Source of the DNA: CAWFGW01 sp963815495
GTDB taxonomy: Bacteria; Bacteroidota; Bacteroidia; Cytophagales; JAAEPT01
DNA: 64,000 bases
NCBI GenBank assembly: GCA_963815495.1
Contig: CAWFGW010000013.1
Location: 62,001 to 126,000, forward strand
Direction: 5' to 3'
Position numbers and translations under genes: made by a program. The notes beneath the pieces are model-generated. The model did no database searches. It was not told the origin of the DNA and saw only the letters and a list, made by a program, of their open reading frames with translations. Positions 34,351 to 44,004 of this stretch are shown here, piece after piece (position 1 is the first letter of the stretch; every line of letters starts with the position of its first letter).

Positions 34351-35124
34351 TTATTTGATTAAATACATCGTTCCAAATACACCTGCGTCTATCCAACCAC
34401 GATCTTTTTCTTCTCCTTCAATCACCATAGTACCCACAAAGTTTTCACGTGTCTCACTGGTGTCATTGTCACAATAGGCTAAAGCAAACCCCATCTCTTT
34501 TCCTTCTTTTAAATCAACAGTTGCATTATCTTCTTTCCCATCAACATAGGTGTTATTGAAAATAGTGATTGCAAATTCCCATGTTGCCTTTTTTCCATCT
34601 GTCGTTCGCTTCATTTGAACATGATTGTTATACAAGTGGGGTTGTTCATCTGGACCAAGATCTACTACATTTCCATCAGTTAGTACATGATAGGCGAAAG
34701 CATTGTGATTAAATTGGTGTTCTCCATCCGAGTTATCTTCATCAATAAAAATTTCCACACAGTCATTATCCCACCATTTATTATCCCAGTTAGGGTGAAT
34801 ATTAATTACAGTATCATCCAAAACTTCCACTAAAAGAAATAAAGTTGAGTCGTTCCACACGGCTTTAAATTTCCCTTGAAAATCGGTAGAGTCATACGGC
34901 TCTCCCAACCAACGCTCGTCTATTGGATAAAAAGTAGCTTCATCCCAAATTGCTTCATTGGCCATTCCATCCACGAAGACTTCTTCTGTGGTGTACTTGG
35001 CTTTATGCTCACCTTTTTGGGGAGACGTCTCTACTTGTGTCTCTTCTTTTTCGGTTGGTGTTGTTTCTGGGCTAGAGCATGCAACCAACCCACTAAATAA
35101 TAAGGCAACAAAAGTGTATTTCAT
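34351..35124 (-). CDS. CBM9-like sugar-binding lipoprotein
   Basis: A 257-residue lipoprotein (signal ending GLVACSS, Cys near 16) with a Glu/Thr-rich linker and a CBM9-type beta-sandwich: VFVDGMANEAIWDEATFYPI at the start, NDCVEIFIDEDNSDGEHQFN in the middle, and GWIDAGVFGTMYLIK at the end. CBM9 domains bind carbohydrate or act in cytochrome-like proteins; here there is no catalytic domain. It is probably the first gene of the operon with panB, 4 bp ahead. A link between these functions is not evident. Confidence 0.75.
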   Translation of the reverse strand: MKYTFVALLFSGLVACSSPETTPTEKEETQVETSPQKGEHKAKYTTEEVFVDGMANEAIWDEATFYPIDERWLGEPYDSTDFQGKFKAVWNDSTLFLLVEVLDDTVINIHPNWDNKWWDNDCVEIFIDEDNSDGEHQFNHNAFAYHVLTDGNVVDLGPDEQPHLYNNHVQMKRTTDGKKATWEFAITIFNNTYVDGKEDNATVDLKEGKEMGFALAYCDNDTSETRENFVGTMVIEGEEKDRGWIDAGVFGTMYLIK

Positions 35125-35164
35125 CTAATTCTTTTTTTTTCGAAAAACAAAGATAGGATTAAAG

Positions 35165-36496
35165 TTACAAACCCGAAGATTTTAGTGGTGCATTCATTTG
35201 TTTTACCTCTCGATGCATAAAAACCACTACCACAAAAAACTGTATCCACAGTACCCAAGGTGATTGTGTAAATTGAGTGGTCTGATAAGTGATGTAGGTA
35301 AAACAGGAAGTAAAACTCCAGACAAGCACATAGTTTAATTTAGTAAATGCTCCATAGAACACTAAAGCGGCTACATACCATGGATGAATGGTTGAAGAGA
35401 ATAAAAAATATACCGTGAAAACAAGTAAACTGCTTCGCAACAACTCCTGAGTAGAAATGATGGGACGGGTATAAACAAATCCAATTAAACCTATCCCAAT
35501 TAACTTAATAATTAAATCCAAACCATTGAATACATAACCATCAAGCCACTTGCCTATTTGATGGATTGCGCCATAAAATTCAAAGTGATTAAAGTATAAA
35601 CTCAAACCTTTATGAGCATTCAAGACTTCCGGAGAAATAAAAGGAATGAACAATATCACCGAAAACCCAATCGCAATCATTCCTAGTTTTAATCCATTTT
35701 TCCAACCAATTTTAGTAATCAGTAGTGGCAAAATGAGTACAGGAATCAACTTACTGCAAATGGCAAAAGCCAAACTTATCCCCGCGAGGTGATTTCTTTT
35801 TTTAATAAATAGTGCCACAAACAAAGCAATGAAAAACAGCATAAAAGCTTCTGAATGCACATTACCGCTCAACTCTACCACCACCAAAGGGTTGAGTCCG
35901 TAGATTGCTAAGGGTAAATTTCCTTGTTTGAAATGCTGACTGATTTTAATGATTAAAAAAAGTGTTCCAACTTCTGCAGAAATGGCCAATGTTTTCAAAA
36001 TGAGTACCGATAGGTTTAAGCTACCACCCAAAGCACTGAGAGCAAACATCAATTGATTAGTAGGAGGATATACCGAGTAAAAATTAGGCGAATTCATTTG
36101 CTCATAAAAAACCGAAGACTGCATCAGCCCATTTTCAATCGCTTCAGCTGGTGTGTAGGCAAAAGGGTTAATTCCTTTCAGTACCAACTGTCCATCCCAA
36201 ATATACCGGTAGAAATCATCCGTCAAGGTAGGGATGGAGCCAATTAAAACTATCCGAAACAACATGGCTAATCCTAAAATTTGTCGCTCAGAAAATTGGT
36301 TGTAATTCTTCAAAAAATAGAAGTAAAACCCAAATAAACATATAAAGCAGGTAATCAAATAAACAAATTCACTTCTAGGAAAAGCGTACGCAATCGCTAC
36401 ATAAGCAAACAAAGAAAGTGCTGAGGCAGCGAAGAATAGCGACTTGTTTTTAACTGTATCGAGCATGTTTGATGGAAAAATAAAAGACTGTGGCAA
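35165..36496 (-). CDS. GT87/DUF2029-like polyprenol-dependent glycosyltransferase
   Basis: A 443-residue membrane protein with about 11 membrane segments. The motif LTDDFYRYIWDGQLVLKGIN (about residue 95) carries the acidic residues typical of GT-C enzymes, and NPLVVVELSGNVHSEAFML follows. A mannosyltransferase-like use of a lipid-linked sugar is likely. The start at 36496 overlaps the upstream gene by 47 bp; an inner ATG at 36466 (MLDTVKNKSL) would overlap by only 17 and is perhaps better. Last gene of the glycosyltransferase operon. Confidence 0.78.
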   Translation of the reverse strand: MPQSFIFPSNMLDTVKNKSLFFAASALSLFAYVAIAYAFPRSEFVYLITCFICLFGFYFYFLKNYNQFSERQILGLAMLFRIVLIGSIPTLTDDFYRYIWDGQLVLKGINPFAYTPAEAIENGLMQSSVFYEQMNSPNFYSVYPPTNQLMFALSALGGSLNLSVLILKTLAISAEVGTLFLIIKISQHFKQGNLPLAIYGLNPLVVVELSGNVHSEAFMLFFIALFVALFIKKRNHLAGISLAFAICSKLIPVLILPLLITKIGWKNGLKLGMIAIGFSVILFIPFISPEVLNAHKGLSLYFNHFEFYGAIHQIGKWLDGYVFNGLDLIIKLIGIGLIGFVYTRPIISTQELLRSSLLVFTVYFLFSSTIHPWYVAALVFYGAFTKLNYVLVWSFTSCFTYITYQTTQFTQSPWVLWIQFFVVVVFMHREVKQMNAPLKSSGL

Positions 36497-37934
36497 ACCC
36501 CATCATCAACATGATATGAAAGGCAACTAAGTAATAATCATGGTAATGAACTCCCAACCAAATACCAAAACCAAAATAGAGTGTTAACACACCCTCTAAA
36601 ATAGTTAACCAACCAATGTTTTTAGCTTTATAAATATTATCCTTCCAACTATCCTCCTTGTTTTTGATGTTAAATTTCGGGGTTCGGATGAAAGGTGATT
36701 TTTTTCCAATATAACCTTCAATTACTGCAATTCCGTTATGCAGTGACAAACCCATTGATAAACTCAGAAACAGTGGGAAGTGAAATAGAAAAGATAATAT
36801 AGCCTTGAACGATTTTCCATTAAGCTGGAAATAGGAAACACCATAAAACAAACCTAGAGTCAATAAACTCAGCAAAAAAATTGAGGCTGCTTGAAAAAGA
36901 AAAATCAAATGGTTGGGGACTTGGGTTTTAGCAAGTATAACCGGCACACTCAACAAAGAAGAAATTAAAACGGAAAGAAATACACCACTATTCAATAAAT
37001 GAAAGGTTGAATGAAATTTGGTGCCAAACGATAGCTTTTTTTCAAATACCCGTTTAAGGTTTTTCATGGTGTTTTCAGCTGCTCCTTTCGTCCATCGGAA
37101 TTGTTGTGATTTTAACGCATTCATCGTTGCTGGCAGTTCAGCAGGAGCACCTACATGTTCGAGGTATTTAAAATCCCAGCCACAGAGTTGAGCACGATAA
37201 CTTAAATCTAAATCTTCGGTTAGCGTATCTGCCTGCCAGTTGCCTGCATCGTAAATACAACTCTTTCGCCACACACCACCAGTGCCATTGAAATTAATAA
37301 AGTGACCCGCGGAATTTCTACCCACCTGCTCTACCGTAAAGTGTGCATCCAAACCAAAAGCCTGTAATTTAGTTAGGTATGAATAGTCTTTATTGAGATG
37401 TTCCCAACGGGTTTGGACTACCCCTAGTTTATGATTGGTCACCAAATGAGGTATTGTTTGTAAAAGAAAGTCTACCCGGGGTAAAAAATCTGCATCAAAA
37501 ATCGCAATGAACTCACCTTTTGCTTTTTCTAAACCATATTTCAAAGCACCAGCTTTGTAGCCAGTTCTATCGGGTCTTCTAATCAGTTGAATATCTAACC
37601 CTACCGATTGGTACTTGTTTATTTTTTTTTCAATAATAGCTGTCGTTTCATCGTTAGAGTCATCCAGAAGTTGTATCTCCAGTTTTTCTTTCGGATAATG
37701 AAGTGAAGCGATGCAGTCTATTAATCGATCTACCACATACAATTCATTGTATAAAGGCAGCTGAACAGTGACTACTGGATAGTCTTTAATTGCTAGTTGA
37801 GGAGTTGCTGTTGGCTGTGTTTGTTTGTCTTTCAAATACAAAATCACTAAATGCATTTGTGATAAGCTATAGAAGAAAATGAAAGCAAGTGCTAACGCAT
37901 AAAAAATTAAAAGAATCCAACTTCCGATGATCAT
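36450..37934 (-). CDS. Processive GT2 glycosyltransferase (cellulose-synthase-like)
   Basis: A 494-residue protein with one N-terminal membrane segment, a GT2 catalytic domain, and four or five C-terminal segments. The catalytic motifs are all seen: LLDDSNDET, IFDADFLPR (DxD), ADTLTEDLDLSYRAQ and QQFRWTKGAAENT (the QxxRW motif). It transfers a nucleotide sugar to a growing chain or lipid carrier at the inner membrane. It overlaps the preceding GT2 gene by four bases (ATGA), showing tight coupling. Confidence 0.88.
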   Translation of the reverse strand: MIIGSWILLIFYALALAFIFFYSLSQMHLVILYLKDKQTQPTATPQLAIKDYPVVTVQLPLYNELYVVDRLIDCIASLHYPKEKLEIQLLDDSNDETTAIIEKKINKYQSVGLDIQLIRRPDRTGYKAGALKYGLEKAKGEFIAIFDADFLPRVDFLLQTIPHLVTNHKLGVVQTRWEHLNKDYSYLTKLQAFGLDAHFTVEQVGRNSAGHFINFNGTGGVWRKSCIYDAGNWQADTLTEDLDLSYRAQLCGWDFKYLEHVGAPAELPATMNALKSQQFRWTKGAAENTMKNLKRVFEKKLSFGTKFHSTFHLLNSGVFLSVLISSLLSVPVILAKTQVPNHLIFLFQAASIFLLSLLTLGLFYGVSYFQLNGKSFKAILSFLFHFPLFLSLSMGLSLHNGIAVIEGYIGKKSPFIRTPKFNIKNKEDSWKDNIYKAKNIGWLTILEGVLTLYFGFGIWLGVHYHDYYLVAFHIMLMMGFATVFYFSIKHARYS

Positions 37935-38620
37935 AGATATTTAAAGATAGTCCAAATGATTTTTATTCCAGCCGATACTGCTCCTTTTAACGTTCCTGAG
38001 ATCTTTGAAACACCAATTCGTACGCGGTAATTTACAGGTACTTCTGTGGTTATCATTTTTTGCTTTGCTGCTTTCAATTGCATTTCAATCGTCCAACCAT
38101 AGGTAGGATCTAGCATGTTTAACGCTATCAAACTTTCCCATTTGATTGCTCGAAATGGTCCCAAATCAGTATAATGAACACCATAGAACAAGCTCATCAA
38201 ACGGGTGGCTAACCAATTGCCAAATACCTGCTGTTGCGTTAAAGCTCCTTTTTCTCTTTTTCCAAGGACACGTGATCCAATCACCATATCGTAATTTCCC
38301 TTAATAATTTGAGCCACTAACAAAGGTATTTCTTCTGGATAATCGGAAAAGTCGCCATCTAGAAATACAATAATTTCTGGTTGTTGTGCTCTATTCTTGA
38401 GGTAGTCAATACCTCTTAGACAGGCATTTCCATATCCCTTTTTTGGTTCTAGTAATACCGTTGCCCCAGCCATACGGGCTACCTTTTCGGTAGTATCAGA
38501 GGAGTTATTGTTAACAACGATTACTTCTGACACGTTTCCTTTTGGAATAGCTTCTACCACTTTACCAATCGAAGCCTCTTCATTATAAGCAGGTATAATG
38601 ACAACTGTATCTTTTTTCAT
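37931..38620 (-). CDS. GT2 glycosyltransferase, DPM1/GtrB-like
   Basis: A 229-residue cytosolic enzyme with TVVIIPAYNEEASIGKVVEA at the start, the acceptor region NNNSSDTTEK, IVFLDGDFSDYPEEIPLL (DxD) and the later TDLGPFRAIKWE. The family charges polyprenyl phosphate with a sugar. As first gene of the operon it could supply the lipid-linked sugar to the GT-C member (35165-36496); that chain of events is inferred. Confidence 0.88.
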   Translation of the reverse strand: MKKDTVVIIPAYNEEASIGKVVEAIPKGNVSEVIVVNNNSSDTTEKVARMAGATVLLEPKKGYGNACLRGIDYLKNRAQQPEIIVFLDGDFSDYPEEIPLLVAQIIKGNYDMVIGSRVLGKREKGALTQQQVFGNWLATRLMSLFYGVHYTDLGPFRAIKWESLIALNMLDPTYGWTIEMQLKAAKQKMITTEVPVNYRVRIGVSKISGTLKGAVSAGIKIIWTIFKYL

Positions 38621-38718
38621 CGCTACAAAACTACATTTTTAAAATAGGAAGAAATGTCTTTCTGTTGACCATCTTTATCTGTCCTACAATTTTCTGTTAA
38701 CTTGTAAGAAAAAAACTT

Positions 38719-38955
38719 ATGAAAACAATGACCTGCAACCAGCTCGGAGGAGCTTGTGAACTTGAATTTAAAGGCGAAACTTTTGAAGAGATAGTAGAAC
38801 AAAGTAAAAATCATGGTATGGAAATGTTTCAAAAAAACGATCCGGATCACCTGAAAGCTATTGGGAAAATACAAGTGCTAATGCAATCACCAACAGCCAT
38901 GATGGAGTGGTTTGAGAGTAAGAAAAGACTATTTGATCAGTTACCTGAAGATTAA
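38719..38955 (+). CDS. DUF1059-type small protein
   Basis: A 78-residue protein beginning MKTMTCNQLGGACELEFKGE with two Cys (Cys6, Cys13) and an acidic helix with His (KNHGMEMFQKNDPDHLKAIG). It fits DUF1059, a small conserved family of unknown function. It is single and divergent from the glycosyltransferase operon. Confidence 0.75.
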   Translation: MKTMTCNQLGGACELEFKGETFEEIVEQSKNHGMEMFQKNDPDHLKAIGKIQVLMQSPTAMMEWFESKKRLFDQLPED

Positions 38956-39161
38956 AGTTGAACCAGTCTTTTTATTTTTTATACTAAAATTCCCTCGCTG
39001 CTGTAAAATGGAGTGAATCATGGAATATAATTTCACTTAAAGCCTCCTGTCATCCTCGATGCTGTTCCCGATTTTGAAAGAGACATCAATTACTTATTGA
39101 TTGGTATATTTTTTTGGGTTATGTTCCTGATTGAAAAAATTCTGGTTTAGATTCAACATAT

Positions 39162-40409
39162 ATGAAAAGTAAATTGATGTTTCTTTTACAGCGAGTAAAA
39201 GGCAAATTGTGGTTTAGACCATTACTCTATTGTTTTATTTCTATTGCCTGTGCATTAATTGCAGAGTTTGCAGATGAGACTGGTTTGGGTGAATTAGTGC
39301 CGAAGATTAAAATTGACTCTGTAGAGTCCCTCCTTAAAACAATTTCAGCAAGTATGTTGGTGATTTCAACCTTTGCAGTAGGTTCAATGATTTCTGCATT
39401 TTCGGTTGCGAGTTCCACCGCCACACCACGTTCGTTTAAGTTGGTGGTATCGGATGATGTCTCTCAAAATGCCTTATCTGCATTTATCGGCTCATTTATT
39501 TTTAGTGTAGTGGCACAAGTCGCTTTAAATAACGGTTACTATGGTAAAGCGGGGGTCTTTACCTTATTTGCTATTACTATACTAATTTTCATCGTTGTTA
39601 TTCTCACCTTTCTTCGCTGGGTCGATCGCATTTCACGATTAGGTCGGTTAGGTCATACCATTGAGATTATAGAAAAAGCTACACTTAAATCAATAAAGGC
39701 AACCAAAAAATCTCCTTATTATAAGAAAAAAGATCAGCTATTTAAGTACGAGAAAATAATGCCTGTTTATGCCTCATCCATCGGGTATATTCAAACCATT
39801 AATTTAAAATCCCTCCAGGATTTTGCTGAAAAAAACGAATTATTTATTACTGTCGATTGTCTCCCTGGCTCATTTGTAACATTTAATAATCCCATTGCTT
39901 ATTTGAGTAAAGATATTGAGGGTGATAAAATCAACAATTATTTTGTAATAGGTCATAACCGTTCTTTTCAAGAAGATCCTAGATTTGGTCTAATTGCGTT
40001 AAGTGAAATTGCAAGTAGGGCCTTATCTCCAGCTGTAAATGACCCAGGAACAGCTATTGGTATATTAAACACCTACGTGCGCCTTTTTGATGCTTGGTCT
40101 GATTTTGGCGAAGAAGTTGAAGAAAAAGAAGTATACGATCGGTTGGCTCTGAATCAAATTCAGTTAGATGACTTATTTGATGACGCCTTTCGTCCAATTG
40201 CGCGCGATGGAGCCAGTACTATTGAAGTGATGATTCGCCTACAAAAAACACTTCAACTAATTGGTGAAAACGCTTCCTTTGAAATGAAAGCTTGTGTAAG
40301 AAATCATGCTGAAAATGCACTTCAACGTGCTGAAATCAACTTGGAGTATGCGCGAGACATTCAACTATTAAAAAATATTCATTCCGAAAGTGAATTTAAC
40401 AAGATATAA
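39162..40409 (+). CDS. DUF2254 membrane protein
   Basis: A 415-residue protein with four membrane segments in the first 155 residues (TISASMLVISTFAVGSMISA is typical) and a cytoplasmic C-terminal region (RFGLIALSEIASRALSPAVN DPGTAIGI, split here for length). It matches DUF2254, an uncharacterised family sometimes discussed as channel-like. Its 3' end overlaps the next gene by 20 bases, so both are probably co-translated. Confidence 0.85.
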   Translation: MKSKLMFLLQRVKGKLWFRPLLYCFISIACALIAEFADETGLGELVPKIKIDSVESLLKTISASMLVISTFAVGSMISAFSVASSTATPRSFKLVVSDDVSQNALSAFIGSFIFSVVAQVALNNGYYGKAGVFTLFAITILIFIVVILTFLRWVDRISRLGRLGHTIEIIEKATLKSIKATKKSPYYKKKDQLFKYEKIMPVYASSIGYIQTINLKSLQDFAEKNELFITVDCLPGSFVTFNNPIAYLSKDIEGDKINNYFVIGHNRSFQEDPRFGLIALSEIASRALSPAVNDPGTAIGILNTYVRLFDAWSDFGEEVEEKEVYDRLALNQIQLDDLFDDAFRPIARDGASTIEVMIRLQKTLQLIGENASFEMKACVRNHAENALQRAEINLEYARDIQLLKNIHSESEFNKI

Positions 40410-40926
40410 CAAACGAGCTCTAATAGGTGGAATTGTCGCTACTTTAATAACAGGCGGTGGAGCTTATATATTGGGTAATATTAGCGGATATGAGGCTAAG
40501 ATACTGATCCAAACATCGTTGCCTGGAATCAACACTTTGTGTAATACAATAGTACTAGCTTCCGCGACAATTCTAGCGTTACTCTTAACTCTTTTAAGTG
40601 TTAGTTCAGGAAGTAAATCCAAATTGAAAGAGGAGCATTATCTCCATGTACTAATGATTGCAAAGATTGACACCATCGTGTTTGTAGCTGCAATGATTAC
40701 TTTTCAAATATTAAATATACCAATTACTAAAGCTGAGAATGTTCCTCCATCGTGGTACTCTTCAATTTATTATGTCAGTCTAGGGTTATCTTCTATACTA
40801 AGCGGAGCTTTAATAAGTGTAGCGCTAATGTTATATAACGCAGTAACTAGTATTATAAAAATTGTAGGCTTAGGCATATCTGATCATCCGTTAATTATCA
40901 GTGAGAAAGAAAAGGTAAATGACTAA
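40390..40926 (+). CDS. Four-segment membrane protein coupled to DUF2254 (GTG start)
   Basis: A 178-residue protein with four membrane segments (about 10-30, 47-65, 90-110, 127-155) and no motif I recognise. The start is GTG at 40390 within the end of the DUF2254 gene. The overlap suggests translational coupling and that the two form one complex; this is inference. Confidence 0.6.
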   Translation: MNLTRYNKRALIGGIVATLITGGGAYILGNISGYEAKILIQTSLPGINTLCNTIVLASATILALLLTLLSVSSGSKSKLKEEHYLHVLMIAKIDTIVFVAAMITFQILNIPITKAENVPPSWYSSIYYVSLGLSSILSGALISVALMLYNAVTSIIKIVGLGISDHPLIISEKEKVND

Positions 40927-40950
40927 TTTCTATAGATGATTCCAACCCCA

Positions 40951-42504
40951 TTATTTACTATTTATCCGTCCAATCTCAGGCCCATTTTCTAATTTCAAAA
41001 CACCCCTAGGACAAACAGCAGCACAAACCCCACAACCGACACAAGAGGCACGCACAATATTATCTCCTTTTTGCGCATACGCCCGTACATCAATTCCTTG
41101 TTCACAATAGGTGGAACAGTTACCACATGAAATGCATTGTCCTCCATTTGTGGTAATTCTAAAACGCGACTTGAATCGTTGCACAATACCTAAATATGCT
41201 GCTAAAGGGCAACCAAAGCGACACCATACACGATTACCTAACATTGGGTAAAAACCTGTTCCAATCACTCCAGCGAAGATTGACCCAATCAAAAAGCCAT
41301 AAGCAGAAGTAAGTGTATAAGTGGGGATACCTAAAAATGTGTCAGAATTAGTGATGTTAGCACCAACTGTTACTACTGTCATTACAATAGCAAACACCAA
41401 TACCCCGTGCACTAACCACCGTTCAATTTGCCAAGCAACTAGCTTTTTTGAGGACAACTGTCGATAGGGATCCCCTAAAGTTTCGGCTAAACCACCACAA
41501 CCACACACCCATGAGCAATACCATCTTTTGCCATATATATAAGCTAAGACAGGTACTACCACTAAAGCAAGTAACACTCCCCAAACGAGCAGTGCGGCAC
41601 CTATCAAACCATGATTTTGAAGTTCTTCGATATTATAAGAATAAAAAAAGCTATAGTTTAAAGGCCATGCATTTTTCAAATCCATATACGGCTGATTAAA
41701 CCTGACCATGATTTCCGGAATTAAAAAAGCAAAAGCGATTTGGAAAAATAGTACGGAGGTGGTTCGTACCATTTGATAGATGTTATGTCGGTATTTGATA
41801 TACATGCGAACGGACATCGTCACCATGACTGTACAGTACATAAAACCATACAAAAACCAGCGACTAGAAGGGTTTCCACTCAATGCTTTGCTGAGTGGAT
41901 TAACGATTTCTACTTGATTAACTAATAAGTGATGATAAAAATAAAGTGTGATATAAAACCCTACTAGATAAGCAAAAACAACCACTCCAACCCAACCACG
42001 ATTAGTAGCTGACGAGTGATAAATATGATTGTTTTTAATACCGGGACCACCTAATAAAATTACATCGGGCAACATGTACATCAACCCACCGATAATGGTC
42101 AAGCCAAAGGTTAAAAAGAACATGAGCCAAGGAGATCTAGCAAATATGTTATTAGCCGATTTCCTTGCCAAGGAAAACGCAACTTCTGATGAACTTGCTT
42201 GCATCACATTACCCCAGTCTTTATTGGCTTTTATTTCATCATTTAAATTGTCATAAACTCGAATAATATCCTTTGAAAAAGCAATGGGGTTGTGAAAGAC
42301 TTTGACCGTAACATCGGCAGATTCATAGCGCTCTTTCAACAGTTGTGAGACCTCGTGCTGAATTTTTCCATTCTCAACGAGTTGATCTATTTCGCTCGTT
42401 AAAGTAACTCGCTTCAATTTAAAGTCACCATAAAAGGAGGTCGCTGTGAAAACAACTAAACCGATGACAAACACTACTATTCCACTTTTTTTAATTGTTT
42501 TCAT
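40951..42504 (-). CDS. NapH/NosR-like membrane protein with 4Fe-4S ferredoxin domain
   Basis: A 517-residue protein. It has an N-terminal anchor, a periplasmic segment (about 30-120), seven or so membrane helices with two polyferredoxin-type Cys motifs (WYCSWVCGCGGLAE near 330 and WCRFGCPLAAYLG near 425), and a C-terminal pair of 4Fe-4S clusters (CISCGNCSTYCEQ, CVGCGVCAAVCPRG). It should pass electrons through the membrane, as in NapH and NosR. It lies nine bases downstream of a flavoprotein gene, which may be its electron donor. Confidence 0.82.
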   Translation of the reverse strand: MKTIKKSGIVVFVIGLVVFTATSFYGDFKLKRVTLTSEIDQLVENGKIQHEVSQLLKERYESADVTVKVFHNPIAFSKDIIRVYDNLNDEIKANKDWGNVMQASSSEVAFSLARKSANNIFARSPWLMFFLTFGLTIIGGLMYMLPDVILLGGPGIKNNHIYHSSATNRGWVGVVVFAYLVGFYITLYFYHHLLVNQVEIVNPLSKALSGNPSSRWFLYGFMYCTVMVTMSVRMYIKYRHNIYQMVRTTSVLFFQIAFAFLIPEIMVRFNQPYMDLKNAWPLNYSFFYSYNIEELQNHGLIGAALLVWGVLLALVVVPVLAYIYGKRWYCSWVCGCGGLAETLGDPYRQLSSKKLVAWQIERWLVHGVLVFAIVMTVVTVGANITNSDTFLGIPTYTLTSAYGFLIGSIFAGVIGTGFYPMLGNRVWCRFGCPLAAYLGIVQRFKSRFRITTNGGQCISCGNCSTYCEQGIDVRAYAQKGDNIVRASCVGCGVCAAVCPRGVLKLENGPEIGRINSK

Positions 42505-42513
42505 TTTATAGAA

Positions 42514-43848
42514 TTACTTGGTAAGTGCAAGAATACGTTTCCAGCTTTTTGCTTTCACCGTTAAAGTGGTTTTATTTTCATAGTTGAATTTTTCTACAAT
42601 TTCGTCTTCGTATTTTTTATAAAACTCGGGGTCAAAATTGGCATCTTTCAAATGTTGCAAAACATATTCAATAGTTTGTTTCTCGTTGAGCCACCGATCA
42701 AACATTTCATGTCTTAAGCGTATCCCAAAGGTGTTAATGCCGATAAACTGCCTTGATTTTTTATTAAACACAAAATAAATACTCAGCTTTTTGTCTTGTT
42801 TTTCCCAGTAGAAAGCAGCTTCTTCATCCCTTAATTCTGGAAACACCCAACCATAGGTTTGATATTCGATATCAAGAAATTTGGCGGAATTAAACCAATG
42901 ACCGGGAGCATATTCTGTAGGATTGCCACAAATGGTTTTAGCGACTGTTTCCCCCATTATTTTTCCAGTATACCATACTTGCTCTATACTCCTCCTTCCT
43001 GGAAGAGGGTCTAAAAACTGGGCACAGTCACCCAAAGCATATACATCTGGGATATTGGTTTCAAGTTGTCGATTTACAAGAACACCTTTATCTGTTTCTA
43101 AAGCGCTTCCTTTAAGAAAATCTATATTAGGACTTACCCCTGTTGTTAAACCAACTAGTTGACATTCAATTTCTTCGCCCTTAGCAGTGATAACTTTAGC
43201 AACTCGCCCATTTTCTCCCGCCACAATTTCTTTTAGTTCACTTTCTAAGCGCAAATCAATATGGTGTTCAATAATATGTCGGTTAATCATTGCTGATTGA
43301 TTAGCGGGCAATACATTACTCCAAAAACTCATTTCTCGTACTAAAAACACCACTTCTATTCCTCGGGTAACCAACATCTCAGCTAATTCAATTCCGATTA
43401 ACCCTCCCCCTATAATTACCGCTTTCTTTACATCTTTTGAATTTTGTTCTAACTGTTCTAAATCTTGGTATGAATAAAACCCCTGTACTCCAGGAAGATC
43501 TTGTCCTGGCCACCCAAATTTGTTAGGCTTGGATCCTGTCGCAAGAATTAGTTTATCGTAAGTTATTTTTTCACCATCAGAAAACCGAATCGTTTTGGAG
43601 TCAAAATCAACTTGTTTTACCCATCCCCTTTTTAAATCGATACGATTTTTTTTCCAAAACCAATCTTCGTAAGGTTTAGTATGCTCATACTTCATGTGTC
43701 CCAAATAAATGTACATAAGTGCTGTTCTAGAAAAGAAAAAATCAGTTTCACCAGACACAACAGTAATGTGCTTATCACTCTGCTTTCTAATGTGTCTTGC
43801 AGCCGTAATACCTGATATACCATTTCCTATTATTACAATGTGTTCCAT
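42514..43848 (-). CDS. FAD/NAD(P)-dependent oxidoreductase (nitrite/ferredoxin-reductase-like)
   Basis: A 444-residue protein. FAD-binding GxGxxG is in HIVIIGNGISGITAARHIRK, NAD-binding in VIIGGGLIGIELAEMLVTRG, and the second FAD motif is VYALGDCAQFLD. It is like the reductase parts of NirB, rubredoxin and ferredoxin reductases, but lacks the siroheme and Fe-S domains of NirB. The C-terminal 120 residues are extra to the reductase fold. Together with the membrane ferredoxin nine bases on it probably forms an NAD(P)H-to-membrane electron path. Confidence 0.85.
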   Translation of the reverse strand: MEHIVIIGNGISGITAARHIRKQSDKHITVVSGETDFFFSRTALMYIYLGHMKYEHTKPYEDWFWKKNRIDLKRGWVKQVDFDSKTIRFSDGEKITYDKLILATGSKPNKFGWPGQDLPGVQGFYSYQDLEQLEQNSKDVKKAVIIGGGLIGIELAEMLVTRGIEVVFLVREMSFWSNVLPANQSAMINRHIIEHHIDLRLESELKEIVAGENGRVAKVITAKGEEIECQLVGLTTGVSPNIDFLKGSALETDKGVLVNRQLETNIPDVYALGDCAQFLDPLPGRRSIEQVWYTGKIMGETVAKTICGNPTEYAPGHWFNSAKFLDIEYQTYGWVFPELRDEEAAFYWEKQDKKLSIYFVFNKKSRQFIGINTFGIRLRHEMFDRWLNEKQTIEYVLQHLKDANFDPEFYKKYEDEIVEKFNYENKTTLTVKAKSWKRILALTK

Positions 43849-44004
43849 ATACTGATCTAAAGATTAGGCTTAACTTACGAATTATTTGTCTTTAAAAAGA
43901 CCTTAAATTAAATCCTTACAAATTAACCTTGTGGTTATGAAGCAAGGAAAAAATTCTACTATGAAACTTATGGATTTTTAGTATCTTGACAACTTATTCG
44001 ACCC

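Noticed and set aside
42514..43848. Assimilatory nitrite reductase NirB
   Set aside because: Only the FAD/NAD reductase part is present; the siroheme and Fe-S domains are absent.
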